From NCBI RefSeq assembly GCF_023715405.1, contig NZ_JAMBOC010000001.1, forward strand, positions 744,001 to 808,000: DNA of 64,000 nucleotides, in the 5' to 3' direction. Source of the stretch: Solibacillus isronensis (GTDB lineage: Bacteria; Bacillota; Bacilli; Bacillales_A; Planococcaceae). Both the position numbers and the translations under genes were made by a program. Shown here one piece after another: positions 51,914 to 60,350 of this stretch (positions within the stretch are counted from its first letter, which is position 1; each line of letters begins with the position of its first letter). Below the pieces are notes generated by a model. The model made no database searches. It was not told the DNA's origin and was given only the letters and a program-made list of their open reading frames with translations.

Positions 51914-52483
51914 ATGAAAAGATTAGTAATTATAACAGTGGGCAAAACCCATTCCGGAAAAACTACATTTGCTCATGCTTTAGAAGAACAATTAAGCAAT
52001 TCTTTTGTAGTCGACCAAGACAACCACGCTGAATTTCTTAATACTTATTATAAGAAGTTACAACGAGATGAAGGACCAAATATACTTAAACATTCACTCT
52101 CTAAGTTGATGGTCGATTATGCTAAAGAACATACAGATTTTCATTTTATTATTTGCAACTCGAATCGAAGCCTCAAAGGTCGAAAGTATTTACTTGAGGA
52201 TTTATTCCCAGCTGAAGATTTTGTAAGGATATTGGTTCACTTTGATATATCGTATGATGTACTCCATTCCAGAGTAAAACATAGTCAAAGAAGTACAAAT
52301 ATATTTAGAGGTCCAATTAAAAATTTTGATGAACTGCTTGTTAGACAGCACGAAGAATCTCTCAAAGAAGATATAGTGGATCCAACAGAAAAGGAGGCCG
52401 ACCATTTATTTGTCATTAAGGATGACAATGATATGGATTTAGTAATTAAGAGTATAATACATATTGCACAAACGAGCTTGTAG
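51914..52483 (+). CDS. P-loop kinase-like protein
   Basis: 189 residues. Walker A GKTHSGKTT at residues 10-18; VDQDNHAEFL and HFIICNSNRSLKGRKYL resemble the substrate and Walker B regions of small-molecule kinases such as the AAA_33/zeta-toxin-like group. Substrate unknown. AGAGG lies before the ATG; it follows the HIT gene by 30 bases and could be co-transcribed. Confidence 0.78.
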   Translation: MKRLVIITVGKTHSGKTTFAHALEEQLSNSFVVDQDNHAEFLNTYYKKLQRDEGPNILKHSLSKLMVDYAKEHTDFHFIICNSNRSLKGRKYLLEDLFPAEDFVRILVHFDISYDVLHSRVKHSQRSTNIFRGPIKNFDELLVRQHEESLKEDIVDPTEKEADHLFVIKDDNDMDLVIKSIIHIAQTSL

Positions 52484-52505
52484 GGCCAAGCTCGTTTTAT
52501 TATAG
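52472..52505. terminator. Bidirectional terminator including a stop codon
   Basis: ACGAGCTTG (52472-52480) pairs with CAAGCTCGT (52487-52495). The TAG stop of the kinase-like gene is in the loop. It separates two convergent genes and has T-rich tails on both strands. Confidence 0.85.
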
Positions 52506-52514
52506 TGAGCATTT

Positions 52515-53198
52515 TCAAACTCGATTTGAACTCATCAATTCCAGATTTTCATCAATTTTCAACGATACTCCATCCGCTAATAAAACCTCAACTGGGAATA
52601 TATCAGCATTCTTATTTGAGAAGTACCATGTGCGGCCTTCATTTACGAATAAAAGGTAGGATGCATCTTCACGTGCCCCCATAAATGTTAAACCTTCTGC
52701 CGTAATTTCTTTATGGTCTCGTTCAAAAATAGATACTTCATGAAACGCTGATACTGATTTTAATTTATCCTTTACGACAATACTCATCTCCGACACCTTT
52801 TGAAGAGATGAAGCGGTAAACGGTACCGCACTTTGTTTAGCATCTGAAAGGCGGCAAATAAATTCTACAATATTTCCTGCAGGGTCCTCAAAGTAAATCG
52901 ATTTCGCATCAATCCCTTCAAAGTAAACGTCATCTTCACCTTGTTCTTGCGATAATGTTACTTTTCCTTTAGTCCATTCTTTCGCTTCTTCAAATTGATT
53001 TGAAGGGATATCAAAAGCAAAATGATAGAATGGCTTTTCATTCAAAGGAGCCTCTATGAAAGTGACTGCCGTTTCTCCAACATTCATTGTAAAGCGATTC
53101 CGTTCTTCTGAAAGTATAGGGAATTGCAGGTTATCTAAATAAAATTGTTTTGTTGCATCAAAGTTTGAAGCGTACATCGTAACATGTTTAATTTTCAT
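52515..53198 (-). CDS. VOC (glyoxalase/bleomycin-resistance) superfamily protein
   Basis: 227 residues from the ATG after GAGAAGGAAATGTT; an upstream start six codons earlier lacks a ribosome site. Two paired beta-alpha-beta-beta-beta modules: HVTMYASNFDATKQFYLDNL at the start and SIYFEDPAGNIVEFICRL near 108, then a second half from about 130. Metal-binding residues are partly conserved. Divergent from the AraC-type regulator, which may control it. Confidence 0.85.
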   Translation of the reverse strand: MKIKHVTMYASNFDATKQFYLDNLQFPILSEERNRFTMNVGETAVTFIEAPLNEKPFYHFAFDIPSNQFEEAKEWTKGKVTLSQEQGEDDVYFEGIDAKSIYFEDPAGNIVEFICRLSDAKQSAVPFTASSLQKVSEMSIVVKDKLKSVSAFHEVSIFERDHKEITAEGLTFMGAREDASYLLFVNEGRTWYFSNKNADIFPVEVLLADGVSLKIDENLELMSSNRV

Positions 53199-53389
53199 AA
53201 CATTTCCTTCTCTCAATCTGTGATAACTCTAAATTACCATGTATTCGTCAAATACGAATCGTTAAATAGACTGAATTTTCGCTTCTATCGCATGCGAAAG
53301 TTTATGTTAAAATATGGATATAAAACTTGAGCAAGATTTATCAAAAAATTCTTCTCTACATTCGTTATGATGATTGTGAGGTGAGCAAG
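53199..53389. promoter_or_regulatory. Shared control region of the VOC and AraC genes
   Basis: Contains two inverted repeats, ATTCGT-CAAAT-ACGAAT (53242-53258) and TTTCGC-N7-GCATGCGAAA (53278-53300), both plausible operators, and a TTAAAAT -10-like box at 53307. Assignment to the neighbouring regulator is inference. Confidence 0.4.
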
Positions 53390-54268
53390 TTGTATTACAG
53401 TGAAGTAACGCAAAGAGTCATTGCATTTATTGAAAGTAATCTAACTGAAGAAATTCAACTTGATACTTTCCCATCAGTCATTGGATATTCAAAATATCAT
53501 TTATTGCGCATTTTTAAGCATGAAACTGGTAAGTCAATTGGTGAATATATTCGTGAGCGGCGATTAGCTACCGCTGCAATGCTTCTTCTGCATTCAAATG
53601 AATCTATATTGACGATTGCCTTCATATTTCATTTTCAATCACAGGAAGCCTTTACGAGAGCTTTTAAGGAAATGTACTCCTTGCCACCGGGAAAATATCG
53701 AAAGCTTATGCGATCCGTACAAATGATGGAGGAGGAAAAAGAAATGAATGAAAGTAAAGAAGTTAAAGGGTGGAGTTTAAGTGGATCGAACCCTGAGTTA
53801 TATGAAATAACGGTCGATTCAGATGTTTTTCATACAGGGACAAAATCAGGACTACTTTATTCTAAAGGTGATATAAAGCAGCAGTACTTTGCTACAATGA
53901 TGCAAGGTTTTCAAGCGGAGGACTATAAGGGGAAACGGTTAAAGCTTTCATGTTTCCTGAAAACAGAGAATGTTTTTAAATGCGGGGCTTGGCTTCGAAT
54001 TGACAATGCCATGGGAGATACAATTCAATTTGACAATATGGACAATCGATCGATACACGGAACATCAAATTGGAACCACTATTCAATCGTATTAGATGTT
54101 CCGGAAGAAAGTTCTTCTATTTACTTTGGCGTTTTACTTATAGGGCAGGGAAAGGTATGGGCTGATGGCTTCCGTTTTGAAGAAGTAACGTTAAAAGAGC
54201 CGACAACAAATATGCTGGACGTTGAACATTTGCCAAAACAACCAAGTAATTTAGATTTTAATGAGTAA
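53390..54268 (+). CDS. AraC-type transcriptional regulator
   Basis: 292 residues from a TTG after GAGGTGAGCAAG; the frame also extends upstream to 53327 without a ribosome site. Two helix-turn-helix motifs lie at the N-terminus: LDTFPSVIGYSKYHLLRIFK and ILTIAFIFHFQSQEAFTRAF, with ETGKSIGEYIRERRL between. The rest (about 130-290) is a beta-sandwich-like domain (LKLSCFLKTENVFKCGAWLR) that could bind a ligand. Probable activator of the divergent VOC gene. Confidence 0.85.
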   Translation: MYYSEVTQRVIAFIESNLTEEIQLDTFPSVIGYSKYHLLRIFKHETGKSIGEYIRERRLATAAMLLLHSNESILTIAFIFHFQSQEAFTRAFKEMYSLPPGKYRKLMRSVQMMEEEKEMNESKEVKGWSLSGSNPELYEITVDSDVFHTGTKSGLLYSKGDIKQQYFATMMQGFQAEDYKGKRLKLSCFLKTENVFKCGAWLRIDNAMGDTIQFDNMDNRSIHGTSNWNHYSIVLDVPEESSSIYFGVLLIGQGKVWADGFRFEEVTLKEPTTNMLDVEHLPKQPSNLDFNE

Positions 54269-54280
54269 TAATAGAAATTA

Positions 54281-54318
54281 AGCGCATTTCCAGTGTAAGT
54301 GGATTTGCGTTTTTTTTG
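54281..54318 (+). terminator. Rho-independent terminator
   Basis: AGCGCATTTCC with GGATTTGCGTT (two mismatches) followed by T8. Confidence 0.7.
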
Positions 54319-54513
54319 TCTTATTTCTTAGGCAGACGATAAGCATTTTATGTAAACTAAAAGTGAAATGGACAAGACAGAGGGGTGTTTTGGGGACTAT
54401 TAAAAGCGGTCCTTTTTTATTTGAAACTTTTATATATGGAACAATGGCTATTATGTTAAAATGAAATTGCCAAGTTTTGTTATTCCGAAAATACCATTCG
54501 GAAAATATTAGTT

Positions 54514-54534
54514 AACCAGTTTTTATCTGAACTC
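54514..54534. promoter_or_regulatory. Inverted repeat region upstream of the serine hydrolase
   Basis: TTCCGAAAATACCATTCGGAA, an inverted repeat with 7-bp arms and a 7-base centre, begins at 54483 and ends near 54503; it lies just after a TTAAAAT box and may be an operator. Coordinates here mark the stretch between it and the gene. Confidence 0.3.
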
Positions 54535-54557
54535 ATTCAAATTTGAAGGGAAGTAAG

Positions 54558-55577
54558 ATGAAAATGAATATGTTAAACGAAAAAGTAATAGCAGTTATGA
54601 ATGAAGTTGATTTTTCAGGCAATGTTTTAGTAAAACGAAATAATGATTTATTACAGCAACACAGTGACGGTTTTGCGAATCGTACACATAGCATTTTGAA
54701 TAATGAGCAAACGCGATTCGGGATTGCTTCCGGTTGCAAAATTTTTACAGCAGTAGCGATTTGTCAGCTTGCAGAGAAGGGCCAGCTTTCATTTGATTCG
54801 AAGTTATCCGATATTTTGGAAATTCCATTTCCCCGATTCGATGAGGAAATAACTATCCACCATCTGTTAACACATACAGCCGGGATACCGGATTACTTTG
54901 ACGAAGAAGTAATGGAGGATTTTGCGGATTTATGGGTAAGTCAGCCAATGTATTTGATGCGAAACGGCCTTGATTTTTTACCGTTGTTCCAGCTTGAACC
55001 GATGAAGTTTAAAGTAGGCGAGCGCTTCCATTATAATAATGCAGGCTATATACTGCTCGGTCTTGTCGTTGAACAGGTGAGTGGCAAAGGCTTTGATGTT
55101 TATGTGACGGAAAATATATTCAAGCGTGCAGAAATGGAGCAGTCAGGGTACTTTGAACTGGATGCACTGCCTCGAAATACGGCACTCGGCTATATTGATG
55201 AGGAAGACGGCTCATGGAAATCGAATATTTACTCTGTTCCCGTAAAAGGAGGGGCGGACGGCGGAGCTTTTATCACTGTGGAAGATATGCATCGCTTCTG
55301 GCAAGCATTGATGAAATTTGAACTCTTAGGCGAAGCGATAACGCAGCAATTGTTAACGCCATATATAAATACGGATGATGATTATGACCGTTTTTACGGC
55401 TATGGTGTATGGATTGATAAGAAGGAAGATTGTATCTCGAAATACCATGTGATGGGCTATGACCCCGGTGTGAGTTTCCACTCAGCATATTATCCGGAAA
55501 GTGGTTTGGTTAGTGTCGTCTGTTCAAATAAAAGTGAAGGCGCTTTTGACGTATTTAAGGAAATTGAAAACATTTAG
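54558..55577 (+). CDS. Class C beta-lactamase-fold serine hydrolase
   Basis: 339 residues from the ATG after GAAGGGAAGTAAG. The catalytic S-x-x-K is SGCK at 58-61, and Y-x-N is YNN at 159-161. HHLLTHTAGIPDYFDEEV is typical of the AmpC/PBP4* fold. The KTG equivalent is less clear (GYDPGVS region). Without a signal peptide it should act in the cytosol on an ester, amide or D-amino acid peptide; true beta-lactamase activity is not implied. Confidence 0.88.
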   Translation: MKMNMLNEKVIAVMNEVDFSGNVLVKRNNDLLQQHSDGFANRTHSILNNEQTRFGIASGCKIFTAVAICQLAEKGQLSFDSKLSDILEIPFPRFDEEITIHHLLTHTAGIPDYFDEEVMEDFADLWVSQPMYLMRNGLDFLPLFQLEPMKFKVGERFHYNNAGYILLGLVVEQVSGKGFDVYVTENIFKRAEMEQSGYFELDALPRNTALGYIDEEDGSWKSNIYSVPVKGGADGGAFITVEDMHRFWQALMKFELLGEAITQQLLTPYINTDDDYDRFYGYGVWIDKKEDCISKYHVMGYDPGVSFHSAYYPESGLVSVVCSNKSEGAFDVFKEIENI

Positions 55578-55584
55578 TTTTGAG

Positions 55585-55612
55585 CCAACTAGCTGGGGCT
55601 AGTTGGTTTTTA
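55585..55612 (+). terminator. Rho-independent terminator
   Basis: CCAACTAGC (55585-55593) with GCTAGTTGG (55598-55606) then T4. Confidence 0.9.
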
Positions 55613-55628
55613 TTTTGGGGGTACAGTT

Positions 55629-55700
55629 TTCTAATATCCAGCTCTGATCTTTTAATATAATCGTTCAATATTCTAATAAACCATCAAAATGTTCAAATAA
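55629..55700 (+). repeat. 21-bp-phased short-repeat array, left part
   Basis: TTCTAATAT (55629), TTTTAATAT (55650), TTCTAATAA (55671), TTCAAATAA (55692): four copies exactly 21 bases apart. The same array continues beyond the insertion element. Confidence 0.75.
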
Positions 55701-55787
55701 CCTCCATAGAATGAGGTTAGTATAAAAAATGGACACGTCTTAAGAGACACTTTAAGATTAAGATATCTAAAAAAGGACGTGGAACCC

Positions 55788-56090
55788 ATGAAAGAAAAAC
55801 AAACTCGTAAGCGATTAGACGCACAAACAAAAGAATACATTTTAAAGTCTGTTTTAGAAGATGGCGCAAAAGTTTCAGATCTGGCATTTAAGTTTGAAAT
55901 CGGGTCTTCAACGATCCATAAATGGATTAAAGATTATCGTGAATCGAAAAATCAGGATGTCACACGATACTTTACTTCTAGCGAAGTAGATAAGTTGCAG
56001 GCAGCGTTTGATAAGAAGTTACGCGATTTGGAAGAAGAGAATGAAATTCTAAAAAAGGCTATGCACATCTTCGCGAAAAACCCCGAGTGA
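55788..56090 (+). CDS. IS3-family OrfA (helix-turn-helix)
   Basis: 100 residues from the ATG after AAAGGACGTGGAACCC. AKVSDLAFKFEIGSSTIHKW is the helix-turn-helix that binds the inverted repeats; EEENEILKKAMHIFA is the leucine-zipper end. An AAAAAAG run at 56050-56056 should cause -1 frameshifting to make the full transposase. Confidence 0.92.
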   Translation: MKEKQTRKRLDAQTKEYILKSVLEDGAKVSDLAFKFEIGSSTIHKWIKDYRESKNQDVTRYFTSSEVDKLQAAFDKKLRDLEEENEILKKAMHIFAKNPE

Positions 56091-56977
56091 TTTATGCCTT
56101 CATTGAAAAGCATAAAAACGACTTTGGCATTGCGATGATGTGTAAAGTATTGATGGTTTCAAAAAGCGGGTATTATGATTGGCGTAAAAAACAGATACAG
56201 CCCTTATCGGAAAAAGAAGTACGTGATACAGAGATTGCCCGTCAGATTCATCGATCGTATGCGAGGAGTTTTGGTACATATGGTAGCCCTCGAATTGCGC
56301 AAGACTTAGCGAGTTTAGGTTATGTCTGTTCGCAAAAGAAAATTGCGAATATGATGCGAAACCTTGGGTTAAGTGCCATAATCCCGAAAACTGTTCAACG
56401 AACAACGGATTCCAATCACCATCAATTTATTTATCCGAATCTAGTCAAACGTCAATTTCAAGTAAAAGAGAAAAATAAAGTATGGGTCGCAGATATAACT
56501 TATATCCGAACACTGGAGGGGTGGGTGTATCTTGCGTCAATCATGGATTTATATTCTCGTAAAATCGTCGGCTGGGCCATCGCAGATCATATGGAAGAAA
56601 CATTAGTAGATCAAGCCTTGAAGCATGCTTTAGCAGTTCGAAAACCCGAGAAGGGATTAGTTCATCATTCAGATCGAGGCGCACAATATTGTGCCACAAG
56701 CTATACAAGAACTTTAAAAGAACATGGAATTAAAATTAGCATGAGTCGTAAAGGAGATCCCTATGACAATGCGTGTATCGAATCCTTCCACGCCACAATC
56801 AAAAAAGAATGGATCTATCGTAACCGTTTCGAATCCAAAAAAGAAGCAAGAAAGAGCGTGGAGTCATATATCGTAAACTTTTACAATGAACGACGACGTC
56901 ATTCAACAATCGGTTATTTATCACCAAACCAATTTGAGAGAAATCAACAGGAGTCTGTTTGTCAAAATGCCTCATAA
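56087..56977 (+). CDS. IS3-family OrfB (DDE transposase)
   Basis: 296 residues in the -1 frame, usually made as OrfAB fusion; the fusion would read KKGYAHLREKPRVIYAFIE. The catalytic triad is VWVADITYI (D), HHSDRGAQY (D) and DNACIESFHATIKKEW (E). Full length, with no damage seen, so the element may be active. Confidence 0.93.
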   Translation: MIYAFIEKHKNDFGIAMMCKVLMVSKSGYYDWRKKQIQPLSEKEVRDTEIARQIHRSYARSFGTYGSPRIAQDLASLGYVCSQKKIANMMRNLGLSAIIPKTVQRTTDSNHHQFIYPNLVKRQFQVKEKNKVWVADITYIRTLEGWVYLASIMDLYSRKIVGWAIADHMEETLVDQALKHALAVRKPEKGLVHHSDRGAQYCATSYTRTLKEHGIKISMSRKGDPYDNACIESFHATIKKEWIYRNRFESKKEARKSVESYIVNFYNERRRHSTIGYLSPNQFERNQQESVCQNAS

Positions 56978-56992
56978 AGTTCTCTTACAGGG

Positions 56993-57036
56993 TTTTCATC
57001 CCTCCATGCCCAGACCTGGGCATGGAGGGATGAAAA
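56993..57036. terminator. Perfect 21-bp hairpin inside the IS
   Basis: 56993-57013 pairs without mismatch to 57016-57036 across a two-base centre (arms begin TTTTCATCCCTCC and end GGAGGGATGAAAA). It lies between orfB and the right inverted repeat. Confidence 0.85.
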
Positions 57037-57109
57037 GCAGAGCAACCGAAGGGCGGTAGCAAAAAAAGTCTCTTAACGTTTGTCCGAAATATTGACGGAA
57101 GACCAGAAG

Positions 57110-57236
57110 TTCTAATATCACTCTCAGATTTTCTAATAACTGCAGATTTGTTCTAATAAGAGTTTTCTAAAATCTCTCCGAAATGTTCAAATAACCGGTT
57201 CAACTCTTCTAATAAAAGTCGCCAATATTCAAATAA
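57110..57236 (+). repeat. 21-bp-phased short-repeat array, right part
   Basis: TTCTAATAT (57110), TTCTAATAA (57131, 57151), TTCTAAAAT (57165), TTCAAATAA (57186), TTCTAATAA (57207), TTCAAATAA (57228). Spacings 21, 20, 14, 21, 21, 21. Confidence 0.75.
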
Positions 57237-57384
57237 AAACCAAAACAGCTTCATCAAACCCTAATATTTCCCGGAAACTAACTTGAAAATCACACCCCTT
57301 ACCACAGTTTTCAAATACGCTTCCGAATTCTTCCGCAGATTTCGGAAAAAAAGCGCTGCACACTCCATGCGAGCACTTCCTCTA
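57237..57384. other. Intergenic stretch, no gene
   Basis: Contains TTCCGA/TCGGAA arms (57325-57351) that could form a terminator for the minus-strand exporter gene. Confidence 0.35.
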
Positions 57385-58311
57385 TCAAACGTCTACTGCC
57401 TCATCCTCAACCTTCTCCCGATCCGCCTTCAACGCTATATAAATCATCATCACTAAAATCAGTGAAGTTCCGAGCCACTGGAATCCGCCGAACGGTTCCT
57501 TCAGCCATAAAACTGTTGCCAGCACGGCAGTCAGCGGTTCAATATTGCCAAGCAGGCTTGTTTCCTTCGCAGTAAGAGTTTGTAGGCTTTCAATGTAAAA
57601 CCAGAATGCCAGCATCGTGCCAAAAATAATCACAATTACTAAATAAAATACTGTCGCGCTTGTCCAAACCGATACATCCACATCCCATGGAGGCTGCACA
57701 AAACTCATTGTCAATCCCGCTATAAACATCGCCCAGCCAACAACGACAAGCGAGTCGAAGCGTTTTAATAGTGGAATGACATAGAGTGTATAAAATGCCA
57801 ACGTCACACCGGACAATAACCCCCAAATAATTGCAGGGAGCGGTACAGCAAATGCGGAAAGTGAACCATTTGTTAATAAAAAGAAGCTTCCGCTAAGAGC
57901 TAGCACAATTGTTACCGCATCTTTTTTCGTGAATTTGGACAGGCCACGCACCGTTACCCAAATAATAATCATGACCGGTGCCAAGTATTGCAATAATGTT
58001 GCGACCGCTGCATTGCCTTCTTTAATCGAAGCCATATATGTATACTGAACCCCCAGCATTCCAATAATCGCAAAAACGAATAAGCGGAATGCATTTCGTT
58101 TCTCACGCCAAATCTTGAAAATTTGCCCCCGATCTTTAAATATTGCCTGGGCAATTAAAAGAAGAATACCGGCAATGACAAGGCGTGTTGACACAAGCCA
58201 GTTCACTTCAATGCCAAGAGAAAACAGTTGTTGTGCCATCGTTCCGCCGATACCCCAGAAAAAACTGCCACTCACAACTAATAAAAAGCCAATCATTCGT
58301 TTGTTTTTCAT
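57385..58311 (-). CDS. EamA/DMT-superfamily exporter
   Basis: 308 residues, ten hydrophobic helices in two five-helix halves. The opening GFLLVVSGSFFWGIGGTMAQ and the second-half GNIEPLTAVLATVLWLKEPF are typical EamA repeats. Probably exports a metabolite or amino acid; substrate open. TGAGGGTTTGGC lies before the ATG. Confidence 0.9.
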   Translation of the reverse strand: MKNKRMIGFLLVVSGSFFWGIGGTMAQQLFSLGIEVNWLVSTRLVIAGILLLIAQAIFKDRGQIFKIWREKRNAFRLFVFAIIGMLGVQYTYMASIKEGNAAVATLLQYLAPVMIIIWVTVRGLSKFTKKDAVTIVLALSGSFFLLTNGSLSAFAVPLPAIIWGLLSGVTLAFYTLYVIPLLKRFDSLVVVGWAMFIAGLTMSFVQPPWDVDVSVWTSATVFYLVIVIIFGTMLAFWFYIESLQTLTAKETSLLGNIEPLTAVLATVLWLKEPFGGFQWLGTSLILVMMIYIALKADREKVEDEAVDV

Positions 58312-58501
58312 GCCAAACCCTCACATTATGTATAATTACTTCATTGTAACGAATTATTATTCGAATTGCTATATCGCTATTTGGACGACGGTCTTTCAAT
58401 GTGTTAAAAACCTAACTGCTATTTTAATATAATAAAAAACCGCGATGTCCCTTTTTCGGTACACAAACGGACATATAGATAGAAAAAGGAGGTGAATAAC
58501 G

Positions 58502-59305
58502 ATGTTAACAATTAGTGCAGGTCACTACGGAAAGGGGACAGGCGCATCAGGTTACATGAATGAAGGAGAGGAAACTGCCTCGCTTGTGCAGGAACTCGGG
58601 AAAAAATTGCAGCAAAAAGGTGTGAAGGTCAATGTAATTATCGATAAACAATCTAAAAGCCAGCAGCAAAATTTGACGTATTTAGTGAAGCAGCATAATG
58701 CAACACAACGCGAACTTGATGTCAGCATTCATTTTAATTCTGCACCCACACAGCAAAAAGAAGGGATAGGGACAGAAGTGCTGTATGTAAATCCTTCTAT
58801 ATCATCATTTGCGCAAAAGATGAGCACCGAAATTGCGAAAGCAGGAAAATTTAAAAATCGCGGGGCAAAACAGCGAACGAACTTGGCATTTTTAAATGGC
58901 ACAACGAAAAAGGCTATTCTCATAGAAGTATGTTTTGTCAATTCAGAGCAAGATGTAAAGTTATACCGGTCCAATAAAGACCAAATAATTGAAGCAATTG
59001 CCGAGACATTGAAAAGCTATTTTCCAAATACGGCACCACCAACGCCGACACCATCACCACCAGTAAAACCGACACCACCGGCACCAAAACCGGACCCGCA
59101 AACGATTACGAGCAAGGCATTACAGCAAAAAGTGGAAGCAATTTTCAATGAAAAAGAAGCTGTACGTGAACAACTTAAACAAGGTGTACAACTAGGCGCA
59201 TTTCAGCCATTATGGTTGGAAAACTTTGATCTTGGTAAATTAACGTTATACGATTATATTGCGCTCACAACATTGCAATTTCAAAAAAATAACTTGAATA
59301 TGTAA
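58502..59305 (+). CDS. N-acetylmuramoyl-L-alanine amidase (Amidase_3)
   Basis: 267 residues. Zinc ligands and catalytic residue: His8 (SAGHYG), a glutamate at 21-24, His77 (VSIHFNS) and Glu142 (ILIEVCFVN). It cuts the bond between muramic acid and L-alanine in peptidoglycan. A proline/threonine linker (about 178-200) is followed by a 65-residue helical C-terminal domain. There is no signal peptide, as in phage-type or spore amidases, so it may leave the cell by lysis or stay in the sporangium. Near-perfect AAAGGAGGTGAATAACG ribosome site. Confidence 0.9.
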   Translation: MLTISAGHYGKGTGASGYMNEGEETASLVQELGKKLQQKGVKVNVIIDKQSKSQQQNLTYLVKQHNATQRELDVSIHFNSAPTQQKEGIGTEVLYVNPSISSFAQKMSTEIAKAGKFKNRGAKQRTNLAFLNGTTKKAILIEVCFVNSEQDVKLYRSNKDQIIEAIAETLKSYFPNTAPPTPTPSPPVKPTPPAPKPDPQTITSKALQQKVEAIFNEKEAVREQLKQGVQLGAFQPLWLENFDLGKLTLYDYIALTTLQFQKNNLNM

Positions 59306-59360
59306 CCTTTTCCCCCTTAAATCGACTAATGTAGTGAAATTACCGAAAGGATGGAACTAT

Positions 59361-60254
59361 ATGAAAAAAATTGCACCTTTAGCATTATCTGTACTGCTAC
59401 TTGGAACCGTTACTGCTTACGCTGATCAGCCAACAACAGAAGGGACTGAAGAAGTGGAAAAAGCAGGGACATTTATCCAGCACAGAGGGAATATTACTGC
59501 AGTCGAACAGAGGGGAAATGCCAAATTATTTACGGCAGAACTTGAAAACAATGTGTTCAATTTCTATGTAGATGACAAAACACTTGTTTTTGATGAACAT
59601 GGCAATGAAGTGGAACTGAAAATTGGTGATACGATTTCACTTTCAATTTATGCGGATCAGCCAATGATCTTAATTTATCCTCCGCAATATGCACCACCTG
59701 TAGTGATTGTGGAAAAAGATGATACTGCCAACTCAGCAAAGATCACACAATTTGACGATAACTTCTTAAGTGATGATGGAAAGTTAAAACTGAATTTAAA
59801 TGAGGAATCGGTCATTATTAATACAAAAGGCGAAAAAGTGTCTGCAAAGGAATTGAAAAACTATAGCGCAATTGTATTTTACGGACCAACAACAAAGAGT
59901 ATTCCAGCACAGGCAGCACCAGAAAAAATCATTGTATTCCCAAAACTTGAAGAAGAAGTAGAAAACCCTGAAATAGCACCAGAAATACAGGAAATAATTG
60001 GAGAAGATTACAAAGAAGTCGATGGCAAAATCATGGTGCCGTTACGCATTGTCACAGAAGAACTTGGCTTTAAAGTCACTTCAACAGGAAATGGCGCGGT
60101 CATTTCAAAAGATGCTTTGTCGTACACAATTACACGTGGCGAGAAAACATATGGCCATAACCGTGCACTTAAACATTTTGACGTTGCACCAGCATTACTG
60201 GAAGAAAACAAAACATATGTAGAATATGATTTTGTTAAAGAGTTACTGAAATAA
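59361..60254 (+). CDS. Secreted protein with copper amine oxidase-like stalk domain
   Basis: 297 residues from the ATG after AAAGGATGGAACTAT. Signal peptide (about 1-22, cut after AYA). A beta domain follows, and the last 80 residues (DGKIMVPLRIVTEELGFKVT, ALKHFDVAPALLEENKTYVE) are the copper amine oxidase N-terminal-like domain common in cell-wall proteins of bacilli; it is not an oxidase. It probably sits in the envelope. Adjacent to the amidase gene and perhaps functionally related. Confidence 0.85.
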   Translation: MKKIAPLALSVLLLGTVTAYADQPTTEGTEEVEKAGTFIQHRGNITAVEQRGNAKLFTAELENNVFNFYVDDKTLVFDEHGNEVELKIGDTISLSIYADQPMILIYPPQYAPPVVIVEKDDTANSAKITQFDDNFLSDDGKLKLNLNEESVIINTKGEKVSAKELKNYSAIVFYGPTTKSIPAQAAPEKIIVFPKLEEEVENPEIAPEIQEIIGEDYKEVDGKIMVPLRIVTEELGFKVTSTGNGAVISKDALSYTITRGEKTYGHNRALKHFDVAPALLEENKTYVEYDFVKELLK

Positions 60255-60270
60255 AATGAAATTGTGCAAG

Positions 60271-60312
60271 GGCTAAAATTCATTCGTCATATGGATTTTA
60301 GCCATTTTTTAT
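60271..60312 (+). terminator. Rho-independent terminator
   Basis: GGCTAAAAT (60271-60279) with ATTTTAGCC (60295-60303) and T6. Confidence 0.88.
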
Positions 60313-60319
60313 ATTAAAA

Positions 60320-60346
60320 AGGTGCTTTGAAAACTCAAAGCACCAT
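60320..60346 (-). terminator. Terminator of the minus-strand MFS gene
   Basis: GGTGCTTTGA with TCAAAGCACC around a four-base loop, directly after the stop; T-rich in minus sense. Confidence 0.85.
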
Positions 60347-60350
60347 GTTT

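Larger units (their letters stand above)
55731..57085 (+). mobile_element. Complete IS3-family insertion sequence
   Basis: About 1355 bp bounded by imperfect inverted repeats: left GGACACGTCTTAAGAGAC (55731-55748) and right, in reverse, GGACAAACGTTAAGAGAC (57085-57068). Two overlapping frames as usual for IS3. AAA on either side (55727, 57087) could be the 3-bp target duplication if the ends are extended by one base. The organisation (orfA, slippery A6G, orfB) fits the IS150-like subgroup. Confidence 0.92.

Noticed and set aside
53378..53389. GTG at 53381 as start of the AraC gene
   Set aside because: It overlaps the GAGGTGAG ribosome site; TTG 53390 is correctly spaced.
55629..57236. CRISPR array
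   Set aside because: Repeats are only 9 bases with 12-base spacers and vary in sequence; no cas genes and no leader.
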